This document shows, piece by piece, positions 27,301-41,137 of a DNA stretch of 64,000 bases. The translations under genes and the position numbers were made by a program. Numbering within the stretch: position 1 is the stretch's first letter; each line of letters starts with the position of its first letter. Source of the stretch: Sclerurus mexicanus (lineage: Eukaryota > Chordata > Aves > Passeriformes > Furnariidae); NCBI GenBank assembly GCA_013396755.1, contig VWZF01002528.1, positions 537,601 through 601,600 of the forward strand, in the 5' to 3' direction. Below the pieces are notes generated by a model. It searched no databases and had not been told where the DNA came from. It saw only the letters and a program-made list of their open reading frames with translations.

Positions 27301-29101
27301 ACTGCATCTGCCTACTCCTTCTCCCATCTCCTCCCCTCCCCTCTGACCCTCAGAGCCGAGACATGAAGTTACATTTCTCTATTTCTTCCATCAGCTATTG
27401 TGGTATGAGAGTTCCACTAAGACATGGGCACGTTCCAAAAATAACATGCGAATAAGGACTTCTGTGTTTTTAAGACCTGACCCAAAATATTTATTTATCC
27501 AGAAGTTGAAATTCTCACGAGCAATGGGTGAAATTCTGAGGAGAGATCTGCAGCAGGCCTGGACATAACACTGAATCTCAGGGCAACAAGTGCTTTAATA
27601 GAGGCAATGAAAGCTAAGCCATAAACTGTCAGCAGAAATCTATATATTAACATAATTTCATAACTTGCATCAGTTATTTTTGTATTAGAAAGAAGTGAGA
27701 ATGAAAGCACAGGTACACTTAAATAATAATAGTGATTCCTATAAATCCTGGAATGACTTGCTACTGACAGTGCAGCAATGGATTGCTTATGGCAAACAGG
27801 AGATCCACAGTTTCCCAGGAGGCTTATTCCCCCACTGCAGGATACAAATAATTCTTATTGACTTCAGTGCCTTTCCTGCCGTGAAGCCCTAGGAATTTAT
27901 TGGCTTCAGTGGGAGCTATGAATAACTTGCATGAGGAAAATGAAACCCTAAAGAAACAAATTAAGAATGACTGTCTATTCCTTAAATCTATTTCAAATAT
28001 TTCTCTCTATGTCAACTGGAAAAAAAAAACCAACCCTCAGCATCAGCTCAGACATCCCAAGCTATAGAAACTAAAAATTCCAGCAACATTAATAAACAAA
28101 TGTATATGGTCAGTGTAGAGCAGAAGTAGCAACAAAAGCCATAAGAAGCTGAAAGATTTCTCGTGGAAGAAGCATTTGTCTCTTGGGGAGATCTCACCAG
28201 CTAACAACCAAGATGCCTTCACCCTGTTGATGTGACAGGATTCCCCCTTTAACACTGTGTAGTCATCTCACTGTACCTGTGTGCTTTGTTTCATTTACCA
28301 CTGAAGAGCAAATACATTTAAAAATCAACTCAAATAATAGGCTCTATTTTTTGGTAGTTGTGTGCTTAAATTCCCACCCTGACCATCTATATCACTTGTC
28401 TCACAGTATTTTTGGTGCAGAAGAGCAGAAGGAAGAAATGTTCTTTGAGGACTGTATTTGGAGAAAGTTCATGGCTGTAGAGGAGACATAAGGGCTAATA
28501 TTTAACCTGGACAACCAGCAGATGGACAATCACAGTGCTGCTGGCCTACCTAGTCAGGCAGATCACATTCCCACAGCAGGAAAGTGTTCTCCAGAAACCA
28601 GTGAAATGTGCATGTTTGGAAGCCCAGTGAGTGAGCACAGGACTGCTGTGCAGTTCTTACCACCTTCTCGCAGACATCGAGCTGGGACAACTCTCAGGGA
28701 CAGAACTCTCTGCCACAGGATCTGTTCCAGTGTAGCAAGTGGTAGGGCAGGAGACCTTGTTGCAATCTGCACTGGTGTGGCAGCACTGAAGGAATCACCC
28801 CTGGAAAGAGGAATTAATAAATTACTCTCAGTCGTCCTGGGAAGTCCCCCACTGATGTCAGTGAAACTTCAGGCATAGGTGAGGGAACAAACTCCAAAAG
28901 GCACAGCTTTTCAATGGGAGGAACACAAGACTATAAGCCCTGTGTTTGCTAGGATTGGTTTGCCTTTGCTGTTGAAGAAAATGTGGACAGCCTGTATGAC
29001 TAAGTAATACAGGCTCTGCTGGAAGGGGATGAAGAAAATGTGTAGTTTAGTAAAGGAAGCAGGGAAAAAAAGAGAGGCTTCATTCTCTATTTGCCTTTTT
29101 T
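24339..29101. other. Non-coding unique sequence with minor motifs
   Basis: No gene recognised. A 9-bp dyad sits at 25486-25505 ('gcaaatgcc', two bases, 'ggcatttgc'). A purine run is at 25209-25245. The words 'attgacttcagtg' and 'ttggcttcagtgggagct' at 27857-27920, and 'ccactgatgtcagtg' near 28849, resemble fragments of old sauropsid repeats that carry 'ttgacttcaatggg'. Confidence 0.5.
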
Positions 29102-29110
29102 GTTGTTGTT

Positions 29111-29145
<35 letters not shown>

Positions 29146-29146
29146 C
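29102..29146 (+). repeat. (GTT)n and (CAAAA)n microsatellite
   Basis: A short GTT run (29102-29113) is followed by an A run and then five CAAAA units (29121-29146). It is a simple repeat and makes a Lys/Asn/Thr-rich artefactual frame. Confidence 0.9.
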
Positions 29147-30553
29147 ACCTGCCATTCAGTCATTCCCTGAAGTTCAAAAAGAAAGTATCCTTCCAGAGTA
29201 TTTTCATGGGCCCTGGGGCCAGGCAGTTGCTAATCTGGATGAGTCAAGAGCATCCACTAACGAGGAAACAACAGCAGGAAGCATGGAAATCATCTCAGAC
29301 TTCCCTTGGCTTTACTGACTTAATAAGGAGACCCCACCTACACATTTAATGGGGTCAGAGCCATAACCCGAGGCTATAGGGTATACAGATTGCTGATCAT
29401 TCCCGTACAGTAAGGAGGTACATTTCTAGTTAAACTCACAAACAACGCTGAATAGCTACAGGAGATTAACAGGACCTCCCACTTCATGGAAACAGTGACT
29501 GTTTACATAATACATAATGACAGTAAATCATAACAAATCCTAGGAGAAAACTCCAGTGAGAGATAAAACAACATGACCTCCTGATTTTTCTTCTTTTCTC
29601 AGTCTTACAAGGCTTGTCTTTATTCCCTCGTCCTGTAAGGATTTCTGCAAATGCTTAACTTTCACTACATCAGTAGGCCCACAGGTTTCAATTAGTCTAA
29701 GTAGGTGCCAAAAAAACAAAAGTGTGTGCATAAGAGAATGTCCTTTTTCCCCTTTGCTTATGCAATGCCTGATGTCGTAGGATTCCTGTCTACAGCTTGA
29801 GCTCCCTACCACTGTGGTATCAAAAATACAACACGTTCCACTTGGCAAGGTTAAACAATGAGCATTCTAAATTCAGAGCTGGTATTAAGTAGCACCATTA
29901 TTGATCTCCATTATCGTGCTGAGCTGGACCAGCTGAGGAGCCGACCCTGCATAAGGTGGTGAGTAGTTTGCAAGATGCAAAGGAACTAAACAAACAAACT
30001 TTTCCTGGAAGAAAAGATTTGCAACGGAACAACTGGTTTCTGAAATTCATCTGACAGTTGAGTTTTATTCCTGAAGAATGTCCTGCATGAGAAATTCTCA
30101 TGCTATCCTTTGCTATATTGTAATACAACATAGCTTTTGCAAGACAGACAGACTTCATTACTCTTCCCCTGGGAACTCCTCCATGTTCTTTTTGTGCATG
30201 TTCATGTGAGCAGATCCATAATTACTCAACCAGAACTCATTTGCTTAAAATGAACCCGCCCAGCTTTTATTCTGTGACAGGACACTCCTGTGAAAAAATT
30301 ATGTATTTCCTGCAAAGACATCAGTGTCAAGGCAAGAAAAAAGAAAAATTAAAAAGGAAATGTGTTTCTCTTCATCGCTAACGTTTACTTGCGCTGCAGT
30401 TGCATCGGGAAGCCAACATGTCAGACTGAAAGCCAGTCTGCTAGGTGTGGTACCAACACGTGGAAAAACAGACATAATCTACTCCTGAAGCTTTCCATCA
30501 GAATGTGTCTGCATTACATTACATCACATCACAGGACTTTTAAGGAAAGGAAT
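29147..30553. other. Non-coding unique sequence
   Basis: No gene or known repeat recognised, apart from a small ACATT/ACATC patch at 30512-30532. Confidence 0.55.
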
Positions 30554-30845
30554 TCACAGAATCACAGCATGACCTGGGCTGGAAAGGACCTTAAGGATCA
30601 TCTTGTTCCAACCCCCCTGCCATAGGCATGGACACCTTCTACTAGACCAGGTTGCTCAGAGCTCCATCCACCCTGGCCTTGAACACTTCCAGGGATGAGG
30701 CAACCACAGCCTTTCTGGGCAACCTGTGCCAGGCCCTCAGCACCCTCACAGACAAGAATTTTTTTCTAATATCCAATCTAAACCTACTCTCTGTCAGTTT
30801 GAAGCCATTGCCACTTGTCCTGCCACTCTGTGCTCTTGCAGTTGC
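30554..30845 (-). repeat. CR1 LINE, 3' end including end of ORF2
   Basis: On the plus strand the copy begins with 'tcacagaatcacagcatgac' and continues through 'tggaaaggaccttaaggatc', 'accaggttgctcagagctcc' and 'ggccttgaacacttccaggg'. It runs on to 'gaagccattgccacttgtcc' around 30807. This is the reverse complement of the avian CR1 3' end. It is the longest CR1 copy in the window (about 290 bp). On the minus strand the C-terminal part of the reverse transcriptase ORF2 is still open over this span, but the reverse transcriptase and endonuclease domains are absent because of 5' truncation. It is inactive. The minus-strand open frame at 30642-31040 is partly this relic and partly unrelated upstream sequence. 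Confidence 0.92.
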
Positions 30846-33800
30846 GACAAGCTCCTGAGTTGCCTGTAGTAGATGTGTTGGTTCAAAAGGTCTGCCTGCA
30901 TGGCCAGGGACTGCAGGAATGCAAACGCTTGTCAGTGCTGGAGGAGGTGATGCACATCCTGGGAGCACTGGCTGCATCCTTCTGCCAGCTTGAGGTGTCC
31001 CACACAGACAGGCTGGAGAGCCCTTCTGCGGAGCATCCACATCTGGGCACTGGTTGGGAGAGGGTTCTGGCTACTCTTTTCATGTTATGAGTGATTTAAT
31101 TACCCAGCGCGGAAACAAAATTCAAAACAAGGACTCTCACATGTGAATTCACCACACCTCAGGGCTTGCCCAGCTACCATTCATGAGGCAGCTAAAAGAT
31201 CTGGTGGAAAAGAACAGGCTTTAATGACCATGCGTCCTTGTGCTCTGGAGTGTGGGCTACAGCAACTAATAATAGATGAAGGTTTACATGTTTTTCTTGT
31301 GTTTCTGCTGGGGCTGCTGTGTCATTAATTCAGCTTGTGCCTGGCTACTTATGTTAAACATTCCCTTTGTGGCTTTCTCCAAATCTTAAATTCTGCATGT
31401 GACCACACGTAAATGTAAATGTGTATTTTTATGGTCCTGTAATCTCAGTGCTTTTAAATCCCAATTGCCTGAAGGCATACAGGGAGCTGAAGCAGAAAAG
31501 CCTGGTCAGTTTGTGATCATTTAGAGCCAGTTTATTTGCTCGCTCTTAGTGGATTCAGTTCCTGTGGACGTTTTTGCCTTTAGTGTAATGGAGTAAAGAT
31601 AAGATCTAGGAACCTAATTAACCCTGCAGGGCCTGTGAATAAGGCTCATTAGAAAACAGTCAAACACATTTATGTTTAAATACCTTATTTACAGGAATTC
31701 ATATCATATTTCTGAACAGCAGATATACATGCCACACATTCATACCTTTAACGACTGCAATCATTTCCTTAAATACAGCTGAAAAATCGACCAACTTGGA
31801 GCTCAAAGTTATCTTGGATTGTATGTGCAAATAGCCTATATTTTCAAAGAGTACCCAGAATAAATGAAAGCCCTGTCTGCAGGACACTGTAAGCTATAGT
31901 GTTCTTTCACCTGCACCCCAAAAGTAGTGCAAATGTTTCGCAAAACCAGTGTCATTGTAGCCCACATCCTGTCAGAACACACCACTCCGAAGCAAATCCT
32001 CTGGGGACTTTCCCATCTGTCCAAGGCGGTGACAATAAGATGCATGTGATCACAGGCATCTCTGGGGACTTCTGGGAAGACTTCATAAGGACACAGAGTA
32101 AGGTTATTAAAAGGCTCATTCTGAAGTTGCTTCGTGTCTCTGTAAATATCCTGGGTCAGACAGCAACAAATACAGCTTCTAGTACTCATGAAAATACATG
32201 TACTTATCATACAGGTTCCAGTTATCTGAGAACAAAAGTATCTTCACAAATTCTGAATTCTCCTCCTTTCCTGACCTTTCATTCCCTTTACCCTGCCCCT
32301 CAACACAGACAGAGCAGAAAAACTAAGCCAGAGAAATCTTTGGAAATACCTGATACGTTGGCGCATTACTGGGTGCAGCTCTTCTTATATGCTGTGTGCG
32401 TAGAAGCTTAAAAGCCAGAAAAATTAGTTATTCTTGTTTCTCATGACGTCTTGAAGGGCAGCCTTGATTCAGAATTAGGTCTCCTCAGTACTTAACTTTG
32501 TTGTAAGTGACTGCCTGACCAGTGAGTAGGATAAATGATGCCACTGGGACTGAAATGTATCTTAAAATTAATCATTTGCTTAATGATTTTCCTGGAGAAG
32601 AATGGGTTTAAATACAGATTTAAGGGCATTTTCTGCTGCAAGGCTTATGGGATTGAAGATCCCATCAGAGAGAGATTCTAAGCAAGACAGACCCACTTTG
32701 TGTCATAGATACTTTAAAATCATAGACATTATAAATTTAATGTATGTTAAATTCTATATCCAAACACAATTGTTAAAAGCAAATCTTTATGCTATAAGTT
32801 CTTCAGCAAAGGAATGAGTTTTGTCTGGGATTTATATGGCATTTAATACAAACATGAACCAGTGTAGGACTGGGGCAACTGTGCTTTAATGCTATACAAA
32901 AGAAAATCATTGTGGTTTTTAAAAAACCCTTAGCTTAAAGTTCTGCTTCAAAGGCCTGATATTAGTATTTTATTAGCCAGCTTAAAAGCGTGCTGTTTTA
33001 AAAAAGACAAAACCTCCACCGCTTCTATAAGTAGATCCATAATTTATACTGTGAATCACTTTGGCAAGAGGAAAATCCCAAATCAAGTTACTCTTCAACC
33101 TGAACTAATAAATCCTGTCTTGACATGAATTCTTTTTTCAGTGCTTCATTTTCAAGGAGTCATGCGGTGTTTTAATAATCAGTCTTGTTGCTTCCTCTAC
33201 ATCCTATTCACCAAAGTAGTGATAACTGCAAAAGCATCTCGGGCAACACACAGCAACTCAGATGCAGCACTGAGAAATAGCTCTGTGAAATCAGGTTTAA
33301 TGAGATATCAAAATATTACATCTGCAAGTCTTGGCTGCTGGACAGTACTTTGGAAAGTAAAGCCAGTTTCCCTAGTCCAGATTAGTCAACATCATGTTCC
33401 TTGGTCTAACATTTCACAAAATATTTTCCCACATATGTCCGACTGCATTTTGAAGGGTGTAGCTGACAACATAAATGTGCCCTAAGGTGAAAATCCCAAA
33501 ACATTTCCCTCCGGGATCTTTGTGTCTGGACATTACCAATGCAGATGTCTGTAATCAGGAGATGTCTATGGACCCACTAATTATTCCCTAGGCTTTTCCA
33601 CTGGCAATAAAAACCCCATTTGTCCAGCTTGTTTGCAGAACTGCTCCCATTTCCACAGTGGTGGCATTAATTAGCAAAAACCTGTGAAAATTGTTGGAGT
33701 TTATAGGTTCAAAAAAAACCCCACTAAGCATTGCTCCTAAATATTCCTATAAATTCAACCATGGCAACAAGTCCTGAAAGTCCAACTCTCTCAGTTGGAG

Positions 33801-36180
33801 CAATTTTTCATGCTTGTAGCAATAAGTGGGAAATAATGGGGGTCTCAGATTCCCATTAGGAAAGTTGCTTCTGTGACCCCTTCATGCAGATGGATGGTGA
33901 ATTTCTCAGATAATAAATCAAAGTTTCCCGATAGCTCAGTGGCATCTCTTGCTGAGGCCCGGAGAGCTGCTGGCTGCCTTCTATTCAAAGGCAGCAGGCC
34001 TCTGCCCTGCAGGAAGCTTTCCCTACAAATCCCTCCATCACCATCAGGAGATATTAGGGCCTCTATAAACTGCCCAGGCATTTTGGGGAACAGCCAGCAT
34101 CCTGCTGGGAAATGGACACTTTTCAACTTCATTGACATCTGTCACACATACAAAGAATAGAAAAAAAGCCACATTATGACTTTCCCATCAGCGGGGCCAG
34201 TTAAGTCTTTGTTCCTAAAAGGTATTTAAAAGGTTCATCAGAGCTACCTTGCTTAATCATATCTATAGGAAGACAACCTTACCTCTGGGTTTCAAGGACC
34301 AATGGAATGTTTCTCTCTTTCTTGATACTTTTTTTGCATTCAGCTAACTTTCCTGTAGGAATTTAAAAAAAAAGAAAAAAAAGAAAAAGCTGTGATGCTG
34401 GTTTTTCCATGCAGTTTTTATTAACTTTCTTCCGAATAAGTCCCTGCAAGGAAAACGACACCAATTTTTATTATCAGAAATATATTTATTAAGTGACAAT
34501 CTAACTCCCAGAATAGCAATCCATTCATTTTTTTTTTTAGAGTTAAAGCTTTTTTCCCAAATGGCCCTAAAATAAGCATGGGAAAGCAGTATTGTAAATA
34601 CAGTATTGAATTTTAAGTGAATATACTTTTTTCCCTCGATGTATTGCCTATATTAAACACCATGTGGGGGATAGGGCTGTTAATTATTAACATAAGGATA
34701 AAACTTAGGGTGATGTTCTTCTGCTATTTCACATAATTTACGTGTCTTAAACACAGGTGAAAAAACTTCAATAGGAATTCCCCTTGCTGTGAGTGGGATG
34801 CATACACACAACTACTTTTTCATTCCCTTCTTTAGGCAAGTATTTCTCCCAAAAAGCCATAGAATCCAGTTGGTAAAGACACTTTTATGGAAGCAGGGAT
34901 TTTCAACTGTAGCCCTGACACACTATGAGAACACGTACAGGTTTTGGTTTTTTCAAAAGCTGATGATACCTAATGTCAGTGCTTTTATATGGCATTATAA
35001 TATCTAATGATAAAAAGAATTTTTAACTCCTTTTGCACTTATCCCAGAAGCCAATATAACTATTCAAATAGAATAGAACAGGTAGAATAAATGTAGTTTA
35101 TGTAATGGTGACTGAAAACAGGAATTGGCCAACTGGCTTCAGTCTTTTTCCTAGTTCTGCCCAAGTCAACTCAATGCTACTGTGAGTTGAATGAAGCAAG
35201 CAGGACTGGGACATAATTTTTTTCACAGAACATGTTGATCTTCATACAACAGAAGCATGGGAGATACTGTACTTACCCAATCTCAACATGCCTGCCCAGC
35301 TACAATGACAAAGCCCTGGTACTGCAAAGGCTCATGGGGAAAGGGATTGAGCTGCTGGTGGTGGACAAAGAGGAGCAGTGACAGGCTGGGATCATCAGTC
35401 ATGGTGCAATAGATGCAATTTAAGATGAGATGAGTAAAGGGCAAGGTGGGCTTAGAAGAGGGTCCTGGTGAGGCTTAGAGCAGAGCACTAAGCCCGCAGA
35501 GTCATACAAATGAGTCACACCTGCTTAAAGCCATTCCAACACAGCCATGAAGGGCAACCCTGTAGTGGAAAGCAGTTGGGATCCCTCCGTTGGGGGATAG
35601 ATTTTAAATAGCCCTTTCCCCCCCCACTCTAGTTACAAGACCTTTTAAGACTGAGCCTGACGGAGCAAACTTTGCAGCAATGGCAAATTTAGCAGTTTTC
35701 AAAGTTTTAATGGAAAACACTATCAAATTCTGTTGGGCAGAAAATGTGCTTTTCCTGAAGAAAACCTCTTTGTTAAAAATTAACTTACTGCAAGCATTAA
35801 CATAGTGTTTAAAAGACTGGGCTCATTCTGAACACCTTAAAACAAAATAACTACAACATTCCAGAAATAGGTTTCCATTCAGTCAGGAGTTTAACAGTTA
35901 AATACCTTTAAGGGTCCAAAGTTTAATGATTCAGACCCTAGAATGACTTTTTAAAACTGCCTAATTCTACTAAAGCATGTAATTTTTTATAGCAAATGGG
36001 CTTTTCTGAAATAAAGCTGCAAATTTCACCTTTCTTATTAAGGTTTCATGAACAGCTCACAGAATGTAGTTCACTGCACACTTCAGTTCTGGGTGTCTCT
36101 GACCATGGCACGAGGCTGATGGAGCTCAGTTTATCAGCCCTATCTGTGCTCAGAGCTCAGGTTTGAAGCACAGGACAACC
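30846..36180. other. Non-coding unique sequence
   Basis: No gene recognised. It contains the longest open frame of the window (31899-32411, plus, 170 codons), which has no domain or codon pattern and is shadowed by a 124-codon minus frame, so I do not call it. An A-rich run lies at 34364-34389. A more GC-rich patch at 33940-34140 has frames of about 95 codons open on both strands, without a recognisable product. Confidence 0.5.
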
Positions 36181-36185
36181 CAAGG

Positions 36186-36215
36186 AAGTATTTAAGCACA
36201 CACTTCATGCTCTAG
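36186..36215. repeat. Fragment of an old sauropsid repeat
   Basis: The words 'agtatttaagcacacactt' and 'catgct' resemble the repeat, common in turtle, crocodilian and bird DNA, that carries 'cttaagcacatgcttaac'. The fragment is short, so the call is tentative. Confidence 0.35.
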
Positions 36216-39200
36216 GATACAAACAGCGAAACCCAAGTCAAAGAGTCTGTTTCAATGCTTAAAACTACTCACAACCTCAAGCGATGTGATGGAAGAGCCT
36301 AAAGTAATCCCTGGTTTCTTGGATCAAACTCTGATGTAAGGGAAAAGATGTAAAATTACAAAATCAAGCCAAAGGCAGCACTGAAGGCAGTCAGTGGAGT
36401 TCCCAGTTTATGCTAAAGATATTCCATACAAAACATTAAAAATGTCAATGCTTTAATTACTTATTGACTCTACTTTCAAAAAGGATCAGAAACAATTTGA
36501 AAATTATCCTTCTACTTTTGAACACAGTCTAAATAGTGCAAAACCGAGATTTTTGAAGTATTGTTTCATTTTTTGTTTATTTTCTGGGAACTGTCAAACT
36601 ATTATGCTTCTCCTCCTTCTCTCAGGCTGTACCTTTCTCTGAACAGCTGCACCATTTATAACTCTTTGTAGAGAGCATTTTACCACTCAGATTTGAAACA
36701 ATCTAGATATTCTGGAATATAAATATTCTGGAAGTGTCCTGAACAATCTGCAAGTACCTATACATAGTAAAGACGCACATTTAATGCTGACAATCATTGC
36801 ACAGCTAAAGGCAAATAGCACAAATGCTGAAACACAGGCATTTATGGCTTTTACTTTTGCATCATCAGGTTCTCTTTCAACCATTATAATACAGCTTCAG
36901 AAAGTACTGATATTATTGTTCCCATGTGCGCTGTATATAAGAAACTGCCATCCTTTTAACTATTGTCCTATTTTCTTCTGGGTTCTTGTTTTGTTTGGGA
37001 ATGCTGAACATGCCTTACTGTCACTCAAGCATATTTAAAAGCTAAGAGATGTCTCTCCTCTTCTGAGATCAAATAATTTCCCCCCTGTAAATAAGTTTAA
37101 CATTTTAATATGGTTTTTTACACATGAAAAAAATGTGGCAATCTTTCTCCCAGATTTTGCTAGAGAAAATGTGAATACTTCATACTCTGGTGCAGTAAAG
37201 GGGAAAATTCCTTCATCCTCTGACATTTATCCATGGCAGCTACTGCACAAGATAAGGTAATGACCCAAGATCTGCAAGGGGACTGCCCCATGCTGTGACT
37301 TTCAGCTTTGCAAAGGCCACACGGAAGGTTTCATTTGTCTCATTAACTTTCCCACTGTACCAATCAGAAGTTTATCATACAGTATTTCTCTCTTTTAACT
37401 TTTACAGTTCATATACCTCGGCAGGAGCCTGGACACACTGACCCAGGACGCCCCTTCCAGCCCTAGATTCCTGTGAGATGCAGGCAAACAAATCACAAAG
37501 GTCCAAAGCAGTATTTTTCCAAACTCTGGATTAGATGAAGCACAAGAATGGAACATATAATTACAACAACAACCTTCGAGGTAATAGGACAGACACAAAC
37601 CATGTTGTGTTGTATATAAACTATACAAACATTTCCACTTGATTTCCTAAGGAAATGAGGCTTATGCAGCCATGCTGTCTGTCTGTTCATGTCTGCCCCT
37701 AATAACATTCAAACCCACTGCCCCATTTCAATGCAAGTTGTCAGGGGAGAAGCAAAAGATTTGAAGGTAATTATGTTCCTACAGCTCTTGTCATTGCACA
37801 GAGGAAAGAGACCTAAATTAGTGCCCCCAGCTGAGGAAAATCTCCTCGAAGGTGTGGGATCAATGGGTACTTGTCCAGTCAGTACAAACAGCTTATTTCC
37901 AGCCTTCCAATCAGCACACGTGGGGCTCCACAGCAGATGCAGCAGGAGCTGCCTCTTGCCCTTCTGGTCATGAGTGGTCCTCTGGTCTGGGGGTCTCATG
38001 AAGATCCCTAGCAGGTGTGTGGGAGACCAAGGATACGGTTCCATAGAAAACGGAGCTTCTGCTGCTCCTGGAACAGCTCCTTATAATTTTTTCACAAAAT
38101 GAACAGAAAAAGATCTGATTTTAATTCCTTGGCTGGACTATCTCTGCTCTGTCAGTTCTTCCACTGGCCTCCAAGGGCTAGGAATCCAGGACACAGGCAT
38201 TCAGGAATGCTTGGTCATAATATTGGCTGCATTTTTCATTTGAGATACAGAAATTTATTAGTGGGATCAGGATTCCTTCAGCCCTTCCAAAGACTCTTCT
38301 AGAGAGGGCATGTCTTATATCTCCCAATCTTGTAGTAATTTATTAAACCACATGAGTCCCTGCTGACATGCAAGGTTTGCTCTTTCTCACACTAAAGTTA
38401 AATGTCCCTAATTTTATTCTTTTGCCACCCTTTGCTTGAGGGCGTCCTTTGGAACCAGTTCATCTTCCACAGTTACCTTCCTTCCCCCCAGGCCCCACCG
38501 CCTTCTCCTTTCATTCCCAGGTCCCAGGCACTAATCCTGCCCTGCTCTGAGGAGTTCCAAGACACCTGTTAAACTCATGCTAAGTGGAAAGCAAAATGAG
38601 AAGACGCTCCTTGAAGCTGAGCTGCTGACATGCATCATATGGAAAACTTTTGTGAAAGAGGCTGACTTCAGCATCCTGTGGAGCATTCTAAATCCTGTCG
38701 CTGCACTTGAAAAAAACCCTAAATATTTTTAAATTAATACGTCTGGGTACAAGAAAAATCACCCAGAAAAAAGGGCTAACACTCTGAAAAACATTTGACA
38801 CGGTTTCCAAGCCACTAAGAAAGTCAAACAGAACAGGTAGTGCAGCAACTTGAGATCTGAGCAGAAGAAAAAGAAAGCTTCAATCCAAATGTACTTTGAA
38901 GTACAATACTTACAGATCCAGCAAGGTCTGACCTCTTAAGTTAACACTATTAAGTATTTACACACAGGGAGGAAGAAGAGATCCATTGCTTGTGAGATAA
39001 ACACAACAGTGATGCCAAGCCAGGGAGTCTTTTAAAAGTCAGATCAATTCAGTCAATAAATTAATGACTGTGATGCTTTATGCACTTGGGATGGAAAGCT
39101 TTCTCCCCTCCAAGTTATCTGACACTTTTCTGAGGAATTATAATGTGCATAAAGTATTTCTAGAGACTGTTACTTTGAAAGAGATTTACATTTTCTTTCT

Positions 39201-41013
39201 TTGCTGTAAAAGGGTTTCTTGCTAGGGATGTAGTCATATTTTTAAAGGATTCACCAGCAGACCTTATTTTTAGCAACTAGTTAAACCACTCTGCCAACAG
39301 AGCATTACTCTTAAGAATTAATGAATGAATATTGTTGTTAAAATCGTTTTTCTCAAGGAGGATCAAGCAGAAATGAAACTGCAGTCAGAGCAACTGAACA
39401 ATCAACAAACACACAGCCCTCCAAACCCACTGCTCTAACTCAGCCGGGTGCTGTTGCTGAAGGCAGCCTATTATTTGCATGGTTATGAATTGTGAGAATT
39501 GAGCTTTTTTTTCTTTTTAATGAGTTATTGATTTTAGGAAATCACTCAAGGCAGAAAATCCATGCATTAACAGGCTGGTTTCACTCGGAGAGACGCGTTA
39601 TTTTCTAGCACTGCTGAGAAAATTCAATGCATGAAGTCCCTTCAGCTCCTGCAGACAAGACAGATCAATGTGCCTCCGAGACAGAAATCAACGCTTCATG
39701 GGACTGATCCATAAGGAAATACCTGAGAGACTCCTCCTTCACAGGGATTAAGTTGTTTACACTCCTTCAGTATGACAAAGACCTGAGATCCAGAATTAGA
39801 GGGTGAAGTAGGCATCCTATTCATTGTACACAGAGTTTTTATGCATTTCCAGCAGACTTCCTTGTATAAGGAATGCCAGGTTTCAAATACTTGTGAGAGC
39901 TTGTGAGAATGTAAAGGAATATACTTTTAAACTCAACAGCAGACGTGGTTTTGAAGGGAAAAGAAGGAGAAAAGCTGCAAGGTGCCAGAAAATAGATCCC
40001 TTAAAATAATTAAAGCACACAAGCTGTGTTTCCAGTTCTGGAAAGCATCCCTATACAGAACAGAGGTTTATGCACACAATTACATGTTGTCCATAAGAAG
40101 GATGGATTTCAGGATGTGTTTAAGTGTGGTCAGAGTCTGGATAATCAGCCTTCTACAAAATAAATGTGTTCAAATACATTTAGAGATTATTTCTGAACTT
40201 AGGAAATTCAATGGTAACAAAGCTCAAAAGGAAGATTTTTTTTTTGTCTGAGCTCATTTGTTTTTTAAATACAACCACTCAGCCTCCAAAAGTCTGAATT
40301 AAGTATAAAATAAATTCCTTCTTTGAGAATCCTCTGTGCTAAAGGTACTTACTTCCTTGTGACTTGTTAACTGACATATATTTCCAAGTTAAACATTGAT
40401 TTCCCTTTGCTTCCTTTCATTCCTGTCTTGAGCAATCTCTCGAATTGTGGGATTACAGAAAGAGTACCTACGTATATCACTCAGTTCATATTCCATGGAC
40501 TTAGGAATCATTAGGTCTTTCTAGTAAACCTACAACAGCCCAGTCAGAGAACGTCTCTGCAGAGTGCTTTGAGACTGAAGTGGTTAATGTTAGCAGAGGT
40601 GATCTGGCCCAATATCTGGCAGGAAATAGTTTTGCAGAGATAACTGAGTGGAATTCTATGGCATGCAAAATATATACGGTCATATTAGACAGTTTTAAGT
40701 TTCCTTCTCATCTAAAACCCATTAATTTAGTGAAGTTTCCTTGGTAATGAAAGAGTAACTTTTGACAGGATGCAGATATAATTGCATCTTTACCAAACTT
40801 CTGCTGTACCTCTTGAACTCAATACTGTCCCAACTTTGGACTAACTTCACTGTGATTTACTTTTTTCCATTTATGAAAGCAATCGCAAAAATGAAGAAAA
40901 TAAGTACTACATCTTATGAAAAACATTTAAAAAATAAAATCTCAGTGCAGGAGACAAAGCCCAGAACAAAAATCCTCTGAATTTTGGGTCTGTTTTGCTA
41001 AATGCTCCCAAGA
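36216..41013. other. Non-coding unique sequence with possible conserved block
   Basis: No gene recognised. The part from about 39440 to 39680 includes 'tatttgcatggttatgaatt' (an octamer-like ATTTGCAT), 'aatgagttattgatt', 'atgcattaac' and a CpG-bearing 'gagacgcgttatt'. That dense set of regulatory-type words makes it a candidate conserved element. A T-rich run lies at 39505-39520. Confidence 0.4.
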
Positions 41014-41047
41014 GCTGGGTTACTTCATTTTTCTGCCTCAGTTTTTT
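41014..41047 (+). repeat. MIR-like SINE core remnant
   Basis: The text 'gctgggttacttcatttttc' then 'tgcctcagttttt' parallels the MIR/CORE-SINE core ('tgggcaagtcacttcacctctctgtgcctcagttt', here with a short deletion). It stops where the perfect palindrome begins. The match is short but well ordered. Confidence 0.4.
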
Positions 41048-41073
41048 CTTGAGAGAAAAGCTTTTCTCTCAAG
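41048..41073. repeat. Perfect 26-bp palindrome
   Basis: The left half 41048-41060 ('cttgagagaaaag') is the exact reverse complement of the right half 41061-41073 ('cttttctctcaag') with no spacer, centred on an AAGCTT site. The symmetry stops abruptly at both ends. Such an exact, spacer-free dyad is uncommon by chance in 64 kb. Confidence 0.95.
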
Positions 41074-41137
41074 CATATTGTATAAATTAATTCATTTTTG
41101 TGCTTATCCTGTTTATTTATTTTATTCAAATTTAGTA

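Noticed and set aside
31899..32411. Longest open frame, 170 codons on plus, as a possible gene
   Set aside because: It has no recognisable domain, is overlapped by a 124-codon frame on the other strand, and has no flanking splice or promoter signals. It is long but still compatible with chance in 64 kb.
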